Shown here: positions 1-9,607 of the stretch, piece by piece
Layout: each line of letters begins with the position of its first letter
Numbering within the stretch: position 1 is the stretch's first letter
Assembly: GCA_025934435.1 (NCBI GenBank)
Contig: JAICYB010000019.1
Span: 1-48,729 of the forward strand
Reading direction: 5' to 3'
DNA: 48,729 nucleotides
DNA from: Actinomycetes bacterium
Lineage (GTDB): Bacteria > Actinomycetota > JAICYB01
Translations under genes and position numbers: made by a program
The notes under the pieces: generated by a model
Databases searched by the model: none
Seen by the model: only the letters and a program-made list of their open reading frames with translations
Told to the model about the DNA's origin: nothing

Positions 1-546
1 GAGAAACGGAAGGAGATCTCCGAAGTCGTGCAGGTGCTCGATCTCCGCGACGAGATCTTCGCGCGGTTCGAAGAGGTGACGGCGCGTCCGATCTCGGCGA
101 CGCGTATCCGGATCCACGGCGACTACCACCTCGGTCAGGTCCTCTACACCGGACGTGATTTCGTGATCATCGATTTCGAAGGCGAACCGGCGCGTCCGCT
201 CTCGGAGCGGAAGATCAAACGTCCGGCGCTTCGTGACGTCGCCGGCATGCTGCGCTCGTTCCATTACGCGGCGTACACGCCGGTCTTCGAGCAGGACGAC
301 CCGACCGAGCAGTTCTCGTGGGCGAACCTCTGGTACGAGCGCGTAAGCGCGGCGTTCCTCGAGGCGTATCTCGAGCACGCCGACGGTGCGTCGTTCGTCC
401 CGGCGACGCGCGCCGAGCTCGACGCACTCCTTCCGGCCCTGCTGCTCGAGAAGGCCGTCTACGAGCTCTTGTACGAGGTCAACAACCGCCCGGACTGGCT
501 GAAGATCCCGCTCCTCGGCGTCACGCAGTTGGTGGAAGCGTCGTGA
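1..546 (+). CDS. Maltokinase (C-terminal part; gene starts upstream of the window)
   Basis: Only the last 181 codons are present; the frame is open from base 1, so the true start lies outside. Maltokinase phosphorylates maltose with ATP to maltose 1-phosphate, the donor for GlgE in the trehalose-to-glucan route. The kinase-like catalytic core is visible: an H-G-D-Y-H-L-G-Q motif (His39-Gly-Asp41 counted from base 1) followed by I-I-D-F-E-G-E-P, the pattern of maltokinases and of TreS-maltokinase fusions. I cannot tell whether the complete protein is free maltokinase or the C-terminal half of a trehalose synthase fusion, because the N-terminus is missing. It overlaps malQ by 4 bases (GTGA), making it the first visible gene of a coupled glucan/trehalose operon. 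Family assignment is firm; the exact architecture is inference. Confidence 0.85.
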   Translation, partial: EKRKEISEVVQVLDLRDEIFARFEEVTARPISATRIRIHGDYHLGQVLYTGRDFVIIDFEGEPARPLSERKIKRPALRDVAGMLRSFHYAAYTPVFEQDDPTEQFSWANLWYERVSAAFLEAYLEHADGASFVPATRAELDALLPALLLEKAVYELLYEVNNRPDWLKIPLLGVTQLVEAS

Positions 547-2012
547 TCCAGGCTTCCTATATCGACGTGGACGGCAAGCGTCGTCGTTCGCCGCGCAAGG
601 CCGTCGAAGCCGTGCGCGACGTGCTCGGTGATTCGTCCGACGAAACCGTCCTCGTCGCGTGGGACGGCGCGAGCGTCGCCGTGACGGAGGGTGCACACGA
701 GATCGTGCTCGTGGACGGCTCCACGATCGCCTTCCGCGGCGCGAAGACGCCGCCCGTCCCGCTCGGCTACCACTCGCTGGACGACTCACTGATGATCGCC
801 GCGCCGCTTCGCGCACCGGCGATCACGGGCAAGCAGTGGGGCGTGTTCCTGCCGCTCTACGCGCTCCGAACGGAGCGGAGCCCCGTCCTCGCCGACCTCA
901 CCGATCTATGCGCGCTTGCGGAGTGGTGCGATGCGCTGGTCGGAACCCTTCCGCTGTTCGCGACCTTTCCGGACGAACCGTCGCCGTACTCACCCGTCAG
1001 TCGTCTGTTCTGGAACGAGGTGTACGCCGACGTCGGCGAGATCAAAGGCGCGGACGGGGCCTACGTCGACTGGCCGGCGGTCTACGATCACAAGCACGAC
1101 GCGTTCCCGTTGACACCGCCCCCGGAGTCGTGGGTCGCGGCGCGTCCGTACGTCGAGGACTACGCGCGGTTCCGAGCGAAGGACGGCTCGTCGGTCGAGC
1201 TGCACCTTTCCGCGCAGTACCTCTTCGAGCAGCAACTCGCGAAGCTCGACAACCTTTACCTCGATTTCCCCGTCGGTGTGCACCCGAACGGTTACGACGT
1301 GAGTGCGTTCGACGTGTTCGCGCACGGCGCATCGGTCGGAGCCCCGCCGGACGGCTTCTTCGCGGGTGGGCAGAACTGGGGGTTCCCGCCGCTCGACCCG
1401 AACAAGTCGCGCGCGCAGCGCCATCTGTACTTCCGCGAGTGCGTCTCGACCCTCGCTCGCGCGGCGAAGGTCATGCGCATCGATCACGTCATGGGTCTGC
1501 ACCGCCTCTACTTCGTCCCCGACGGGTTCGATGCGACGGACGGCGTCTACGTGCGCTACCCGTCCGAGGAGCTGTACGCCATCGTCACGCTCGAGGCGCA
1601 CCGCAACGGCTGCGCGATCGTCGGTGAAGACCTCGGCACCGTGCCGCGGCCCGTGCGCACGGCGATGCGAAAGCACGGACTGCTGCGGTCCTATGTCTAC
1701 ATCTTCGATCCGGACGGAACCGCTCCGTCCGACTCGCTGGCGTCGCTCGACACGCACGACACGGCGACGTTTCCGGCGTGGGGTGAGGCCGAGCTTCGTC
1801 CGGCGCTCAGGAAGCTCGCGTCGTCGGACGCGGCCGTCGTCATGGTCAATCTCGAGGATCTCTGGGGAGAACGACGGCCGCAGAACGTGCCGGGTGATCC
1901 GTCCGCCCCGAACTGGCGGCGGAAGGCGTCCCGGACCTTCGAATCGTTCAGCCGGGACCGGGTAGTGAACACATTGCTGGACGAGATCCGCGACCTCCGG
2001 AGGGCTTCGTGA
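543..2012 (+). CDS. malQ: 4-alpha-glucanotransferase (amylomaltase, GH77)
   Basis: Transfers alpha-1,4-glucan segments between oligosaccharides, or to glucose, in the cytoplasm. The 489-residue protein shows the GH77 core: R-I-D-H-V-M-G with the nucleophile Asp314, G-E-D-L-G with the acid/base Glu362, and T-H-D-T with Asp406 as third carboxylate, then a P-G-D...P-N-W-R-R-K C-terminal signature. It is the short form without the extra N-terminal domain found in the roughly 700-residue enzymes of many actinomycetes. I chose GTG 543 because it gives a GTGA overlap with the maltokinase stop, has GGAAG just upstream, and leaves the whole family domain in frame; an open frame extends further upstream but is antisense-style filler within the previous gene. 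It overlaps glgB by 4 bases. In the operon it would recycle short maltodextrins released by GlgX. Confidence 0.93.
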   Translation: MIQASYIDVDGKRRRSPRKAVEAVRDVLGDSSDETVLVAWDGASVAVTEGAHEIVLVDGSTIAFRGAKTPPVPLGYHSLDDSLMIAAPLRAPAITGKQWGVFLPLYALRTERSPVLADLTDLCALAEWCDALVGTLPLFATFPDEPSPYSPVSRLFWNEVYADVGEIKGADGAYVDWPAVYDHKHDAFPLTPPPESWVAARPYVEDYARFRAKDGSSVELHLSAQYLFEQQLAKLDNLYLDFPVGVHPNGYDVSAFDVFAHGASVGAPPDGFFAGGQNWGFPPLDPNKSRAQRHLYFRECVSTLARAAKVMRIDHVMGLHRLYFVPDGFDATDGVYVRYPSEELYAIVTLEAHRNGCAIVGEDLGTVPRPVRTAMRKHGLLRSYVYIFDPDGTAPSDSLASLDTHDTATFPAWGEAELRPALRKLASSDAAVVMVNLEDLWGERRPQNVPGDPSAPNWRRKASRTFESFSRDRVVNTLLDEIRDLRRAS

Positions 2013-3880
2013 CGATACGCACCGATTCGAGCCCCATCACCGAAGACGATCTCTACCTGTTCAACGAAGGCACCCACGCGCGCATGTACGAAAAACTCGG
2101 CGCGCGCTTGCAGAAGCGCGGGACCCACTTCGCCGTGTGGGCGCCGAGCGCGTATCGCGTGAGTGTCGCCGGCGACTTCAACGGATGGGACGCCGTCGCA
2201 CACCTCCTCGAGCCGCGCGGTTCGTCCGGGATCTGGGAAGGCGTCATCGACGAAGCAAGCAACGGCTCGCTCTACAAGTTCCGCATCAACGATTCGCTCG
2301 AAAAGACCGATCCCTACGGCTCGTTCTACGAGATCGCGCCGAAGCAGGCGGCCATCGTCTGGGACCTGTCCTACGACTGGAGCGACGCGGAGTGGATGTC
2401 GTCGCGCGCCAACCGCAACGACCTCTACGCGCCGATGTCGATCTACGAGGTGCACATGGGCTCCTGGCGGCACAAGGCGCAAGGGGAGTCCTTGAGCTAC
2501 CGCGAGCTCGCCGAGCCGCTCGCCGACCACGTGCTGGGATGCGGGTTCACGCACGTCGAGTTCCTGCCCGTGACCGAGCACCCGTTCTACGGGTCGTGGG
2601 GCTACCAGACGACCGGATTCTTCGCGCCGACGTCGCGCTTCGGGACGCCGCAGGACTTCATGTACCTCGTCGACTATCTGCACCAGCGCGGCATCGGCGT
2701 CATCCTCGACTGGGTGCCGTCACATTTCCCGACGGACGATTGGGCGCTCGGCAATTTCGACGGGACGCACCTCTACGAGCACGCCGACCCGAAGCTCGGT
2801 ATCCATCCCGACTGGGGCTCGTACATCTTTAACTACGGACGGAACGAAGTGCGTTCATTCTTGCTCTCGAGCGCGATCTCGTGGCTCGACCGCTATCACA
2901 TCGACGGTCTGCGCGTGGACGCCGTCGCGTCGATGCTCTACCTCGACTACTCGCGCAAGCACGGCGAGTGGATACCGAACCAGTACGGCGGACGAGAGAA
3001 TCTCGACGCGATCGCGTTCCTCCGACAGTTCAACGAGACGGTGTATGCGAACTACCCGGATACGCAGACCATCGCCGAAGAATCGACCGCGTGGCCCGGC
3101 GTGTCTCGTCCGACCTACGTTGGTGGCCTCGGCTTCGGCCTGAAGTGGGACATGGGCTGGATGCACGACACGCTGCATTACTTCCAGCGCGAGCCGATCC
3201 ATCGGCAGTACCACCACTCGAACCTGACGTTCCGGATGCTCTACGCGTTCAACGAGAACTTCGTGCTGCCGCTGTCCCACGACGAAGTCGTGCACGGCAA
3301 GGGTTCGCTCATCGGCAAGATGCCGGGCGACGATTGGCAGAAGTTCGCGAACCTCCGCCTGCTCTACGGCTACATGTGGGGACAACCCGCCAAGAAGCTC
3401 CTTTTCATGGGGGCCGAGATCGCGCAGTGGCGTGAGTGGGCGAGCAACGACGAGCTCGATTGGAGCCTGCTCGATCAGGCCCCGCACGAGGGGATCCGCC
3501 GGTGGCTCGCCGACCTCAACGCCGCCTATCGCCGCGAGGCGGCGCTGCACGAGCTCGATGTCGAGCCCGGCGGGTTCGAATGGGTCGACGCGAACGATGC
3601 CTCGAACAGCGTGGTCACGTTCCTTCGCAAGGCACGCTCCGGCGAGTCGATCCTCGTCGCGTGCAATTTCACGCCCGTCCCGCGTTACACCTACCGCATC
3701 GGCGTACCCGCGGGCGGCACGTGGCGCGAGATCTTGAACTCGGACGCGGCCATCTACGGCGGATCGGACGTCGGCAACTACGGCGAGGTCGAGGCGCTTC
3801 CGATCGGTCTGCACGGACGCCCGCGTTCCATCACGGTGACGCTCCCACCGCTTGCGGTGGTGATGTTCAAGCATGTCTGA
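2009..3880 (+). CDS. glgB: 1,4-alpha-glucan branching enzyme (GH13)
   Basis: Cuts an alpha-1,4 chain and re-attaches it as an alpha-1,6 branch, building glycogen-like glucan. The 623-residue protein has one N-terminal CBM48-type beta domain (F-A-V-W-A-P...G-D-F-N-G-W around residues 35-60), then the GH13 barrel with nucleophile Asp304 (G-L-R-V-D-A-V), acid/base in A-E-E-S-T (Glu357/358) and Asp425 in S-H-D-E-V-V-H-G-K. It lacks the additional N1 module found in about 730-residue homologues such as those of E. coli and mycobacteria. GTG 2009 overlaps the malQ stop by four bases and follows a CCGGAGGG ribosome-binding site. The 3' end overlaps treZ by 8 bases. Identification is secure. Confidence 0.95.
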   Translation: MTIRTDSSPITEDDLYLFNEGTHARMYEKLGARLQKRGTHFAVWAPSAYRVSVAGDFNGWDAVAHLLEPRGSSGIWEGVIDEASNGSLYKFRINDSLEKTDPYGSFYEIAPKQAAIVWDLSYDWSDAEWMSSRANRNDLYAPMSIYEVHMGSWRHKAQGESLSYRELAEPLADHVLGCGFTHVEFLPVTEHPFYGSWGYQTTGFFAPTSRFGTPQDFMYLVDYLHQRGIGVILDWVPSHFPTDDWALGNFDGTHLYEHADPKLGIHPDWGSYIFNYGRNEVRSFLLSSAISWLDRYHIDGLRVDAVASMLYLDYSRKHGEWIPNQYGGRENLDAIAFLRQFNETVYANYPDTQTIAEESTAWPGVSRPTYVGGLGFGLKWDMGWMHDTLHYFQREPIHRQYHHSNLTFRMLYAFNENFVLPLSHDEVVHGKGSLIGKMPGDDWQKFANLRLLYGYMWGQPAKKLLFMGAEIAQWREWASNDELDWSLLDQAPHEGIRRWLADLNAAYRREAALHELDVEPGGFEWVDANDASNSVVTFLRKARSGESILVACNFTPVPRYTYRIGVPAGGTWREILNSDAAIYGGSDVGNYGEVEALPIGLHGRPRSITVTLPPLAVVMFKHV

Positions 3881-5204
3881 GACGTTCCGCGTGTGGGCAC
3901 CACGATGCGACAGCGTCGACGTGCACATCGTGTCGCCGTTCGACAAAGTCGTCGCGCTCGAGCGGGACGAAGCCGGCTACTTCGCGGCCACGATCGACGA
4001 CGTCGAGCCCGCCGCGCGGTACCTCTTCCGTCTGAACGGCGGACGCGAGCGTCCCGATCCCGCTTCACGGTTCCAGCCGGACGGCGTCCACGGTCCGTCC
4101 GAAGTCGTCGCACGGGATCCGCTCCAGCAACTCGGCCGGCCGCTCCACGAGTACGTGATCTACGAGGCCCACATCGGAACGCTGACGCGGGAAGGAACGT
4201 TCGACTCGGCGATCGCCGTCCTCGACGATCTCGTCGACCTCGGCATCACGGCCCTCGAACTCATGCCGGTCGCGCAGTTCCCCGGCGAACGCAACTGGGG
4301 CTACGACGGCGTCTACCCCTACGCACCGCAGAACAGTTACGGGGGTCCGTCCGGCCTGCGTGAACTGGTCCGCGCGTGCCACGAACGCGGGCTCGCCGTC
4401 ATCTTGGACGTCGTGTACAACCACCTCGGCCCGGAAGGTTGTTATGTCGACGAGTTCGGCCCGTACTTCACGGATCGCCACCGCACGCCCTGGGGACGCG
4501 CGATCAACTTCGAGGAGCCGGCGGTACGCGAATTCTTCCTCGGCAACGCGCTGTACTGGTTGGAGGAGTACGGCATCGATGCGCTTCGTTTGGACGCCGT
4601 GTTCGCGATCCCGGACAAGACGTTCCTCTCCGAGCTCGCGCGGCGAGCCGACGGCATCCTCATCGCTGAGAACGGCAAGCTCGACACGCGCCTCACGTCC
4701 GAGTTCGGACTCGACGCTCAATGGTTCGACGAGCTCCACCACGCGCTGCTCGCGTACGTGACCGGCGAGCGCGACGGTTACTACGCGAAGTACGGCAGGC
4801 GTGAGCAGATCGACGAAGCGCTTGCGCAGCCGGATCCCGACACACTCGTCGCGTTCGCGGCGAATCACGATCAGATCGGCAACCGTCCGCTCGGGGATCG
4901 TCCGGCGACGCGGCTGTCACTCGATCAGCTCAAGACGCTCGCGACGACGATCGTTTCGTCCCCGTTCATCCCGCTGATCTTCATGGGCGAGGAGTACGGC
5001 GAGACGAATCCCTTCCAGTACTTCGTCAGTCATAGCGATCCGAAGCTCGTCGAAGCCGTGCGGAAGGGACGCAAGCAGGAGTTCCCGACCGACATCGACA
5101 CCCCCGATCCGCAAGACCCCCAAACGTTCGAACGCTCGAAGCTCAACCGGAAACGGAACGAGCTGCGGGAGTTCTACAAGCAGCTCCTCGCGGAGCGCCG
5201 ATGA
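3873..5204 (+). CDS. treZ: Malto-oligosyltrehalose trehalohydrolase, compact form (GH13)
   Basis: Releases trehalose from the maltooligosyl-trehalose made by TreY. At 443 residues it is far shorter than the usual about 570-600. The N-terminal beta domain (F-R-V-W-A-P from residue 5) and the catalytic barrel are complete: nucleophile Asp241 (L-R-L-D-A-V), acid/base Glu266 (L-I-A-E-N) and Asp333 (N-H-D-Q-I-G-N). It ends right after the helix following the barrel ([10 protein letters not shown]), so the C-terminal beta-sandwich domain is missing. No frameshift is seen, since glgX begins immediately with an ATGA overlap. The start ATG 3873 lies inside the glgB end. Function is assigned from motifs and from treY two genes downstream; whether loss of the C-domain changes specificity is unknown. 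Confidence 0.9.
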   Translation: MSETFRVWAPRCDSVDVHIVSPFDKVVALERDEAGYFAATIDDVEPAARYLFRLNGGRERPDPASRFQPDGVHGPSEVVARDPLQQLGRPLHEYVIYEAHIGTLTREGTFDSAIAVLDDLVDLGITALELMPVAQFPGERNWGYDGVYPYAPQNSYGGPSGLRELVRACHERGLAVILDVVYNHLGPEGCYVDEFGPYFTDRHRTPWGRAINFEEPAVREFFLGNALYWLEEYGIDALRLDAVFAIPDKTFLSELARRADGILIAENGKLDTRLTSEFGLDAQWFDELHHALLAYVTGERDGYYAKYGRREQIDEALAQPDPDTLVAFAANHDQIGNRPLGDRPATRLSLDQLKTLATTIVSSPFIPLIFMGEEYGETNPFQYFVSHSDPKLVEAVRKGRKQEFPTDIDTPDPQDPQTFERSKLNRKRNELREFYKQLLAERR

Positions 5205-7279
5205 GGATCAGACCGGGGGCCCCCTACCCGCTCGGCGCCACGTGGGACGGCGAGGGCGTCAACTTCTCGATCTTCTCCGAGCACGCCGAGTCGGTCGAGC
5301 TCTGTCTGTTCGACGCGGACGGCGCCGAGCAGCGCGTCACGATGCGCGACAGGACGGACCTCATCTGGCACACCTACCTTCCCGACGTCCGTCCCGGCCA
5401 GCTCTACGGGTACCGGGTGTTCGGTCCGTACGCACCGGCCGAAGGTCATCGCTTCAATCCGAACAAGCTCCTGCTCGATCCGTACGCGAAGTCGGTGACG
5501 GGAAGCGTCCAGTGGACGGACGCCATCTTCGGCTACCAGGTCGGCGAGGACGACCAATCATTCGACGAGCGCGATTCGGCCCCCGGGATGCCTCGGTGCG
5601 CGGTGATCGATCCGTCCTTCACGTGGGGCGACGACCGGCCGCCGGCGATCCCCTGGAACCGGACGATCATCTACGAAGCGCACGTCAAGGGCTTGACGAT
5701 GCTGCATCCGGGCGTCGCGGAGGATCTACGCGGGACGTTCCTCGGTGTCGCGTCCGATCCGATCGTCGATCACCTGCTCGCCCTCGGCGTGACGGCGATC
5801 GAGCTGATGCCCGTCCACTACTTCGTCGACGACCGTCACCTCGTCGAGCGCGGCCTGCGGAACTACTGGGGATATAACTCGATCAACTTCCTCGCACCGG
5901 ACATCCGCTACGGCTCGTACAAAGACTTCAAGTCGATGGTGAAGACGATGCACCGCGCGGGCATCGAAGTGATCCTCGACGTCGTCTATAACCACACGGC
6001 CGAGGGCAACCACATGGGCCCGACGCTGTCCTTCCGCGGGATCGACAACTCGGCGTACTACCGTCTCGTCCCGGACGACAAGCGTCACTACATGGACTTC
6101 ACGGGCACCGGCATCAGCTTGAACTTGCTCCACCCGCGGGCGATAAAATTGATCATGGACTCGCTTCGTTACTGGGTCCTCGACATGCATGTCGACGGAT
6201 TCCGCTTCGATCTCGCACCCGTGCTCGCGCGCGAGCTGTTCGACGTGAACCGGCTCGGGACGTTCTTCGACATCATCCAGCAGGACCCGGTGCTGTCCCA
6301 GGTGAAGCTGATCGCGGAGCCGTGGGACGTCGGCCCCGGGGGCTACCAGGTTGGCAACTTCCCGATCGGGTGGGCGGAGTGGAACGGGAAGTACCGCGAC
6401 TGTCTCCGCCGCTTCTGGCGCGGCGATCCCGGGCAAGTGCCGGAGCTCGCGTCCCGGCTTTCCGGGAGCTCGGACCTCTACGAGGCGTCCGGACGACGCA
6501 CCTACGCGTCGATCAACTTCGTCACATGCCACGACGGATTCACGCTGACCGACCTCGTGTCGTACGACAACAAGCACAACGAGGCCAACGGCGAGGACAA
6601 CCGCGACGGCGCCGACGACAACTTCAGCCGCAACTGGGGCCACGAAGGTCCGACGGATGCGCTACGCATCGAACGCATGCGCGCCCGCATGAAGCGCAAC
6701 CTGCTCGCGTCACTGATCTTCTCCCAAGGCGTGCCGATGGTTCTCGCCGGCGACGAGTTCGGCCGGACACAGAAGGGCAACAACAACGCGTACTGCCAGG
6801 ACAACGAGATCTCGTGGGTCGACTGGAGCCTCGACGCCGAAGACCGAGAGCTCCTCGACTTCACGCGACGCATCATCCGCATCTTCCGCGACAACCCTGT
6901 GCTGCGACGCCGCACGTTCTTCACCGGGAAGCCGATCCCGGGCGAGATGGTCAAGGACCTGACGTGGATCCGTCCCGACGGGTCGGAGATGACTGAAGAC
7001 GATTGGCGGGACGGATCGAATCAGCTCATCGGCATGCTCGTACACGGCGAAGCGACCGACGAAGTCGACGCGCGTGGACGTCCCATCTACGGGCACACGA
7101 TCTTGCTGCTCGTGAACGGCGGGACGCGTTCGCGGTACTACGTGCTGCCGAAGGTCGAAGGGCTCGGACGGTGGCGCGGACTCGTCGATACGTCGCGGAG
7201 CGATCCGCGTCCGGTGCGCGGTGACGGGGTCAACCTCGCGCCGCACTCGCTCCTGCTCTTGCGTCACGGCGACGAGTGA
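5201..7279 (+). CDS. glgX: Glycogen debranching enzyme (GH13 isoamylase type)
   Basis: Hydrolyses alpha-1,6 branches of glycogen limit dextrin, releasing linear maltodextrins. The 692-residue length and domain order (N-terminal CBM48-like domain starting P-L-G-A-T-W-D-G-E-G-V-N-F, GH13 barrel, C-terminal beta domain) are normal for the family. Catalytic residues are Asp337 (G-F-R-F-D-L), Glu373 (I-A-E-P-W-D) and Asp445 (C-H-D-G-F-T). G-D-E-F-G-R-T-Q-K-G-N-N-N-A-Y-C is the signature near residue 515. The start ATG 5201 overlaps the treZ stop (ATGA), and the end overlaps treY (GTGA). In this operon its product chains are substrates for TreY/TreZ and MalQ. Confidence 0.95.
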   Translation: MRIRPGAPYPLGATWDGEGVNFSIFSEHAESVELCLFDADGAEQRVTMRDRTDLIWHTYLPDVRPGQLYGYRVFGPYAPAEGHRFNPNKLLLDPYAKSVTGSVQWTDAIFGYQVGEDDQSFDERDSAPGMPRCAVIDPSFTWGDDRPPAIPWNRTIIYEAHVKGLTMLHPGVAEDLRGTFLGVASDPIVDHLLALGVTAIELMPVHYFVDDRHLVERGLRNYWGYNSINFLAPDIRYGSYKDFKSMVKTMHRAGIEVILDVVYNHTAEGNHMGPTLSFRGIDNSAYYRLVPDDKRHYMDFTGTGISLNLLHPRAIKLIMDSLRYWVLDMHVDGFRFDLAPVLARELFDVNRLGTFFDIIQQDPVLSQVKLIAEPWDVGPGGYQVGNFPIGWAEWNGKYRDCLRRFWRGDPGQVPELASRLSGSSDLYEASGRRTYASINFVTCHDGFTLTDLVSYDNKHNEANGEDNRDGADDNFSRNWGHEGPTDALRIERMRARMKRNLLASLIFSQGVPMVLAGDEFGRTQKGNNNAYCQDNEISWVDWSLDAEDRELLDFTRRIIRIFRDNPVLRRRTFFTGKPIPGEMVKDLTWIRPDGSEMTEDDWRDGSNQLIGMLVHGEATDEVDARGRPIYGHTILLLVNGGTRSRYYVLPKVEGLGRWRGLVDTSRSDPRPVRGDGVNLAPHSLLLLRHGDE

Positions 7280-9063
7280 TCCCGCTCGCGACGTATCGCC
7301 TGCAACTCACGCAAGACTTCAACTTCGAGCGCGCGGCGTCCGTGGTGCCGTACCTGCGGGACCTCGGTATCTCCCATCTGTATCTGTCGCCGATCTTCGC
7401 CGCGAAGAGCGATCACGGCTACGACGTCGTCGATCCGACGCGGATCAATCCCCGGCTCGGTGATTTCGATGCGCTCGTCGCAACGGGTATGCCCCTGATC
7501 ATCGACATCGTTCCGAACCACATGTCCGCATCGGACGAGAACCCTTGGTGGCGCGACGTGGTGAAGAACGGACAACAGTCCGAGTGGGCTCGCGTCTTCG
7601 ATGTCGACTGGGAACGCGGCGGGGGCCGAGTTCGCTTCGGCGATGAGCTGAACTACCGCAGATTCTTCGAGGTGAACGAGCTCGTCGCCGTGCGCGTCGA
7701 AGACCCGTGGGTGTTCGACCTGACACATCCGCTGATCATCGAGCTGGTGCGAACCGGTGTTGTCGATGGTGTGCGCGTGGATCACGTCGACGGGTTGCAC
7801 GACCCGGGTGCCTACCTGCGGCGTCTGCGCGATGTGCTCGGTCCGGACGCGTACATCGTCGTCGAGAAGATCTTGGCGCAGGGCGAGGAACTCCGGCCGG
7901 ACTGGCCCATCGACGGAACGACGGGTTACGACTTCATCGCCCTCGCCGACGGCGTGTTCGTACAGCCGGATGGTCTCGCGCACCTGGCGGAGGGCTACCC
8001 GCCCTTCGAGGAACTCGCGCGCGAGGCCAAGCGTCGCGTGCTCCTCGAGTACTTCCCGCGCGAGATCGAAGCGATCGGTGATCCGTCCGTCGTCGACCGC
8101 ATCGTCGATCTCGATGTGTACCGGACGTACGGCGAAGAACGCGATCCGCGCGTCGAGCAGCTGTCCGATCCGGCGATGGCGAAGGGTGTCGAGGACACGG
8201 CCTTCTATCGCTATCCCGTGCTCCTGTCGCGGAACGAGGTCGGGACGGATCCGACGCAGGCGACCTCGATCGACGAGTTCCACGCGTTCGCCGAACGGCG
8301 CTCGCCGACGACCATGAATGCTTCGTCCACGCACGACGCGAAGCGGAGCGAAGACGCGCGCGCGCGGATCGACGTGCTCTCTGAGATGCCGGACGAGTGG
8401 CGGTCGCTCACCGCGACGTGGACGAAGCGCTTCGACCCGAAGGTGAATCCGAACGACGTCGCGAACTTCTATCAGTTGGTCGTCGGGTCGTACGTTCGGG
8501 AGGACGATTACGTCGACCGCATGCTCGCCGTGATGCAGAAGTCGGTTCGCGAAGCCAAGGTCGACACGGATTGGCGCGACCCCAACGTCGGATACGAGGA
8601 ACGGGTGGAGCGGTTCGTCCGGCGCGCGCTGGGCGACGAGGGGTTCGCCCGTGACATCGAGGAGTTGTTGCGGCGCATCGAACCGGCGGCGCTCGCGAAT
8701 TCGCTGGGCCGCGTGGTGCTGAAGATCTTCACGCCCGGCGTGCCCGACTTCTACCAGGGCTGCGAGGACTTCAACTACCGGCTCGTCGACCCGGACAACC
8801 GGGCGCCGGCGTCCTTCCACGCGACTGGGGTGAAATTCGAGCTGATCAAGCGCTGCCTACGGCTTCCGCGGGGTCGCGCCTACTCGCGCGTCGAGGTGAC
8901 CGGTCCCGAGGCCGGACGTGTGATCGCCTTCCGGCGGGGCTCCGTCCTCGTGGTTGTCTCGCGGTTCGTCCTCGGGCTCGTGACCTGGGCAGATACGAAG
9001 GTCCAGGGGCGCCGCGTGGGCGACCTCCTGGCCGAACTCCCGGTCTACGCAGGCGCGGACTAG
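7276..9063 (+). CDS. treY: Malto-oligosyltrehalose synthase (GH13), compact
   Basis: Converts the reducing end of a maltodextrin into an alpha,alpha-1,1-linked trehalosyl unit, which TreZ then cleaves off. The N-terminus P-L-A-T-Y-R-L-Q-L-T and P-N-H-M-S (near residue 77) are hallmark TreY motifs. Catalytic residues are Asp169 (V-R-V-D-H-V-D-G), Glu197 (V-E-K-I-L) and Asp354 (S-T-H-D-A-K-R-S-E-D). The C-terminus contains the usual G-V-P-D-F-Y-Q-G-C-E motif. It has 595 residues against roughly 700-850 in most homologues, so inserted subdomains are reduced but the catalytic core is complete. GTG 7276 overlaps glgX by four bases. It is the last gene of the coupled glucan/trehalose operon; no hairpin terminator is apparent in the 46 bases before the next gene. 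Confidence 0.93.
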   Translation: MIPLATYRLQLTQDFNFERAASVVPYLRDLGISHLYLSPIFAAKSDHGYDVVDPTRINPRLGDFDALVATGMPLIIDIVPNHMSASDENPWWRDVVKNGQQSEWARVFDVDWERGGGRVRFGDELNYRRFFEVNELVAVRVEDPWVFDLTHPLIIELVRTGVVDGVRVDHVDGLHDPGAYLRRLRDVLGPDAYIVVEKILAQGEELRPDWPIDGTTGYDFIALADGVFVQPDGLAHLAEGYPPFEELAREAKRRVLLEYFPREIEAIGDPSVVDRIVDLDVYRTYGEERDPRVEQLSDPAMAKGVEDTAFYRYPVLLSRNEVGTDPTQATSIDEFHAFAERRSPTTMNASSTHDAKRSEDARARIDVLSEMPDEWRSLTATWTKRFDPKVNPNDVANFYQLVVGSYVREDDYVDRMLAVMQKSVREAKVDTDWRDPNVGYEERVERFVRRALGDEGFARDIEELLRRIEPAALANSLGRVVLKIFTPGVPDFYQGCEDFNYRLVDPDNRAPASFHATGVKFELIKRCLRLPRGRAYSRVEVTGPEAGRVIAFRRGSVLVVVSRFVLGLVTWADTKVQGRRVGDLLAELPVYAGAD

Positions 9064-9109
9064 CCCAACCGGACCTCTAGGACGAACCTTTCGCGGCCGA
9101 TGCCTCGTT

Positions 9110-9460
9110 GTGAGAGATATGCGCCTCGAAACGGCCTTGGACGAATTGAGCGAACAAGGGTTCGAGGTCCTGCACGACCTGGACGTCGGATTCGCGCGTA
9201 TCTCGCACTGCGTCGTGGGTCCGACCGGCGTTTTCGCGATCGAACCCGAGGGCCGGGCCGAGCGCGCGAGGGTCGTCGGCGAGGCGCACCGTCTCGAGCG
9301 GCTGCTCCACGCCGCGGGCGTCGACCAGCCTGTTCGTCCCGTTGTCGCCGGCAAAGAGGTCTGCGAGATCGTCCAGGAGCCGGAGCCGCGGCTCCACGAG
9401 GACACCGTCGACCACATCCGGGTCGTCCTGTCGCTGTACTGCCGTCGCCGCTCGGCGTAA
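9110..9460 (+). CDS. Small NERD-like domain protein, apparently degenerate
   Basis: A 116-residue protein (GTG 9110; an in-frame ATG at 9119 is an equally possible start). The stretch G-F-E-V-L-H-D-L...H-C-V-V-G-P-T-G-V-F-A-I-E matches the beginning of the NERD (nuclease-related) fold, where the family normally continues with I-D-T-K and a W-x-G motif. Here the lysine position is replaced (A-I-E-P-E-G-R-A-E), so the PD-(D/E)xK-type active site seems lost. The remainder (residues 55-110) keeps the helix and strand pattern expected after it (V-V-G-E-A-H-R-L-E-R-L-L...P-V-V). It sits 46 bases after treY. Function unknown; a non-catalytic NERD relative is my inference. Confidence 0.6.
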   Translation: MRDMRLETALDELSEQGFEVLHDLDVGFARISHCVVGPTGVFAIEPEGRAERARVVGEAHRLERLLHAAGVDQPVRPVVAGKEVCEIVQEPEPRLHEDTVDHIRVVLSLYCRRRSA

Positions 9461-9493
9461 GACGGCCCCGCATCCCGCGTAGTACAGGGTGGG

Positions 9494-9598
9494 ATGAGGT
9501 TCTTCAAGGGATTCTTCCGTCGGCGTCGCGCGCGCAGGTTTCTGCGCGGTTACCCGCGGGTGCGTGTCCAGGGGCTCCGGCTCGACTGGACGCGGTAA
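9494..9598 (+). CDS. Possible 34-residue basic peptide upstream of the selenoprotein gene
   Basis: An ATG at 9494 preceded by AGGGTGGG opens a 35-codon frame ending in TAA (9596-9598), nine bases before the selenoprotein start. The product is strongly basic and aromatic near its N-terminus (M-R-F-F-K-G-F-F-R-R-R-R-A-R-R-F). The selenoprotein gene itself has no good ribosome-binding site, so translation coupled from this frame would make sense. No family is recognised and arginine-rich frames arise easily in GC-rich DNA, so this is a candidate only. Confidence 0.35.
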   Translation: MRFFKGFFRRRRARRFLRGYPRVRVQGLRLDWTR

Positions 9599-9607
9599 CC
9601 TCCACGC

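Noticed and set aside
318..542. Upstream extension of malQ
   Set aside because: The extra 75 codons overlap the maltokinase gene and are Arg/Pro-rich with no GH77 similarity; GTG 543 gives the coupled start.
7264..8820. A 518-codon open frame opposite treY
   Set aside because: Same type of antisense shadow; treY motifs on the + strand are complete.
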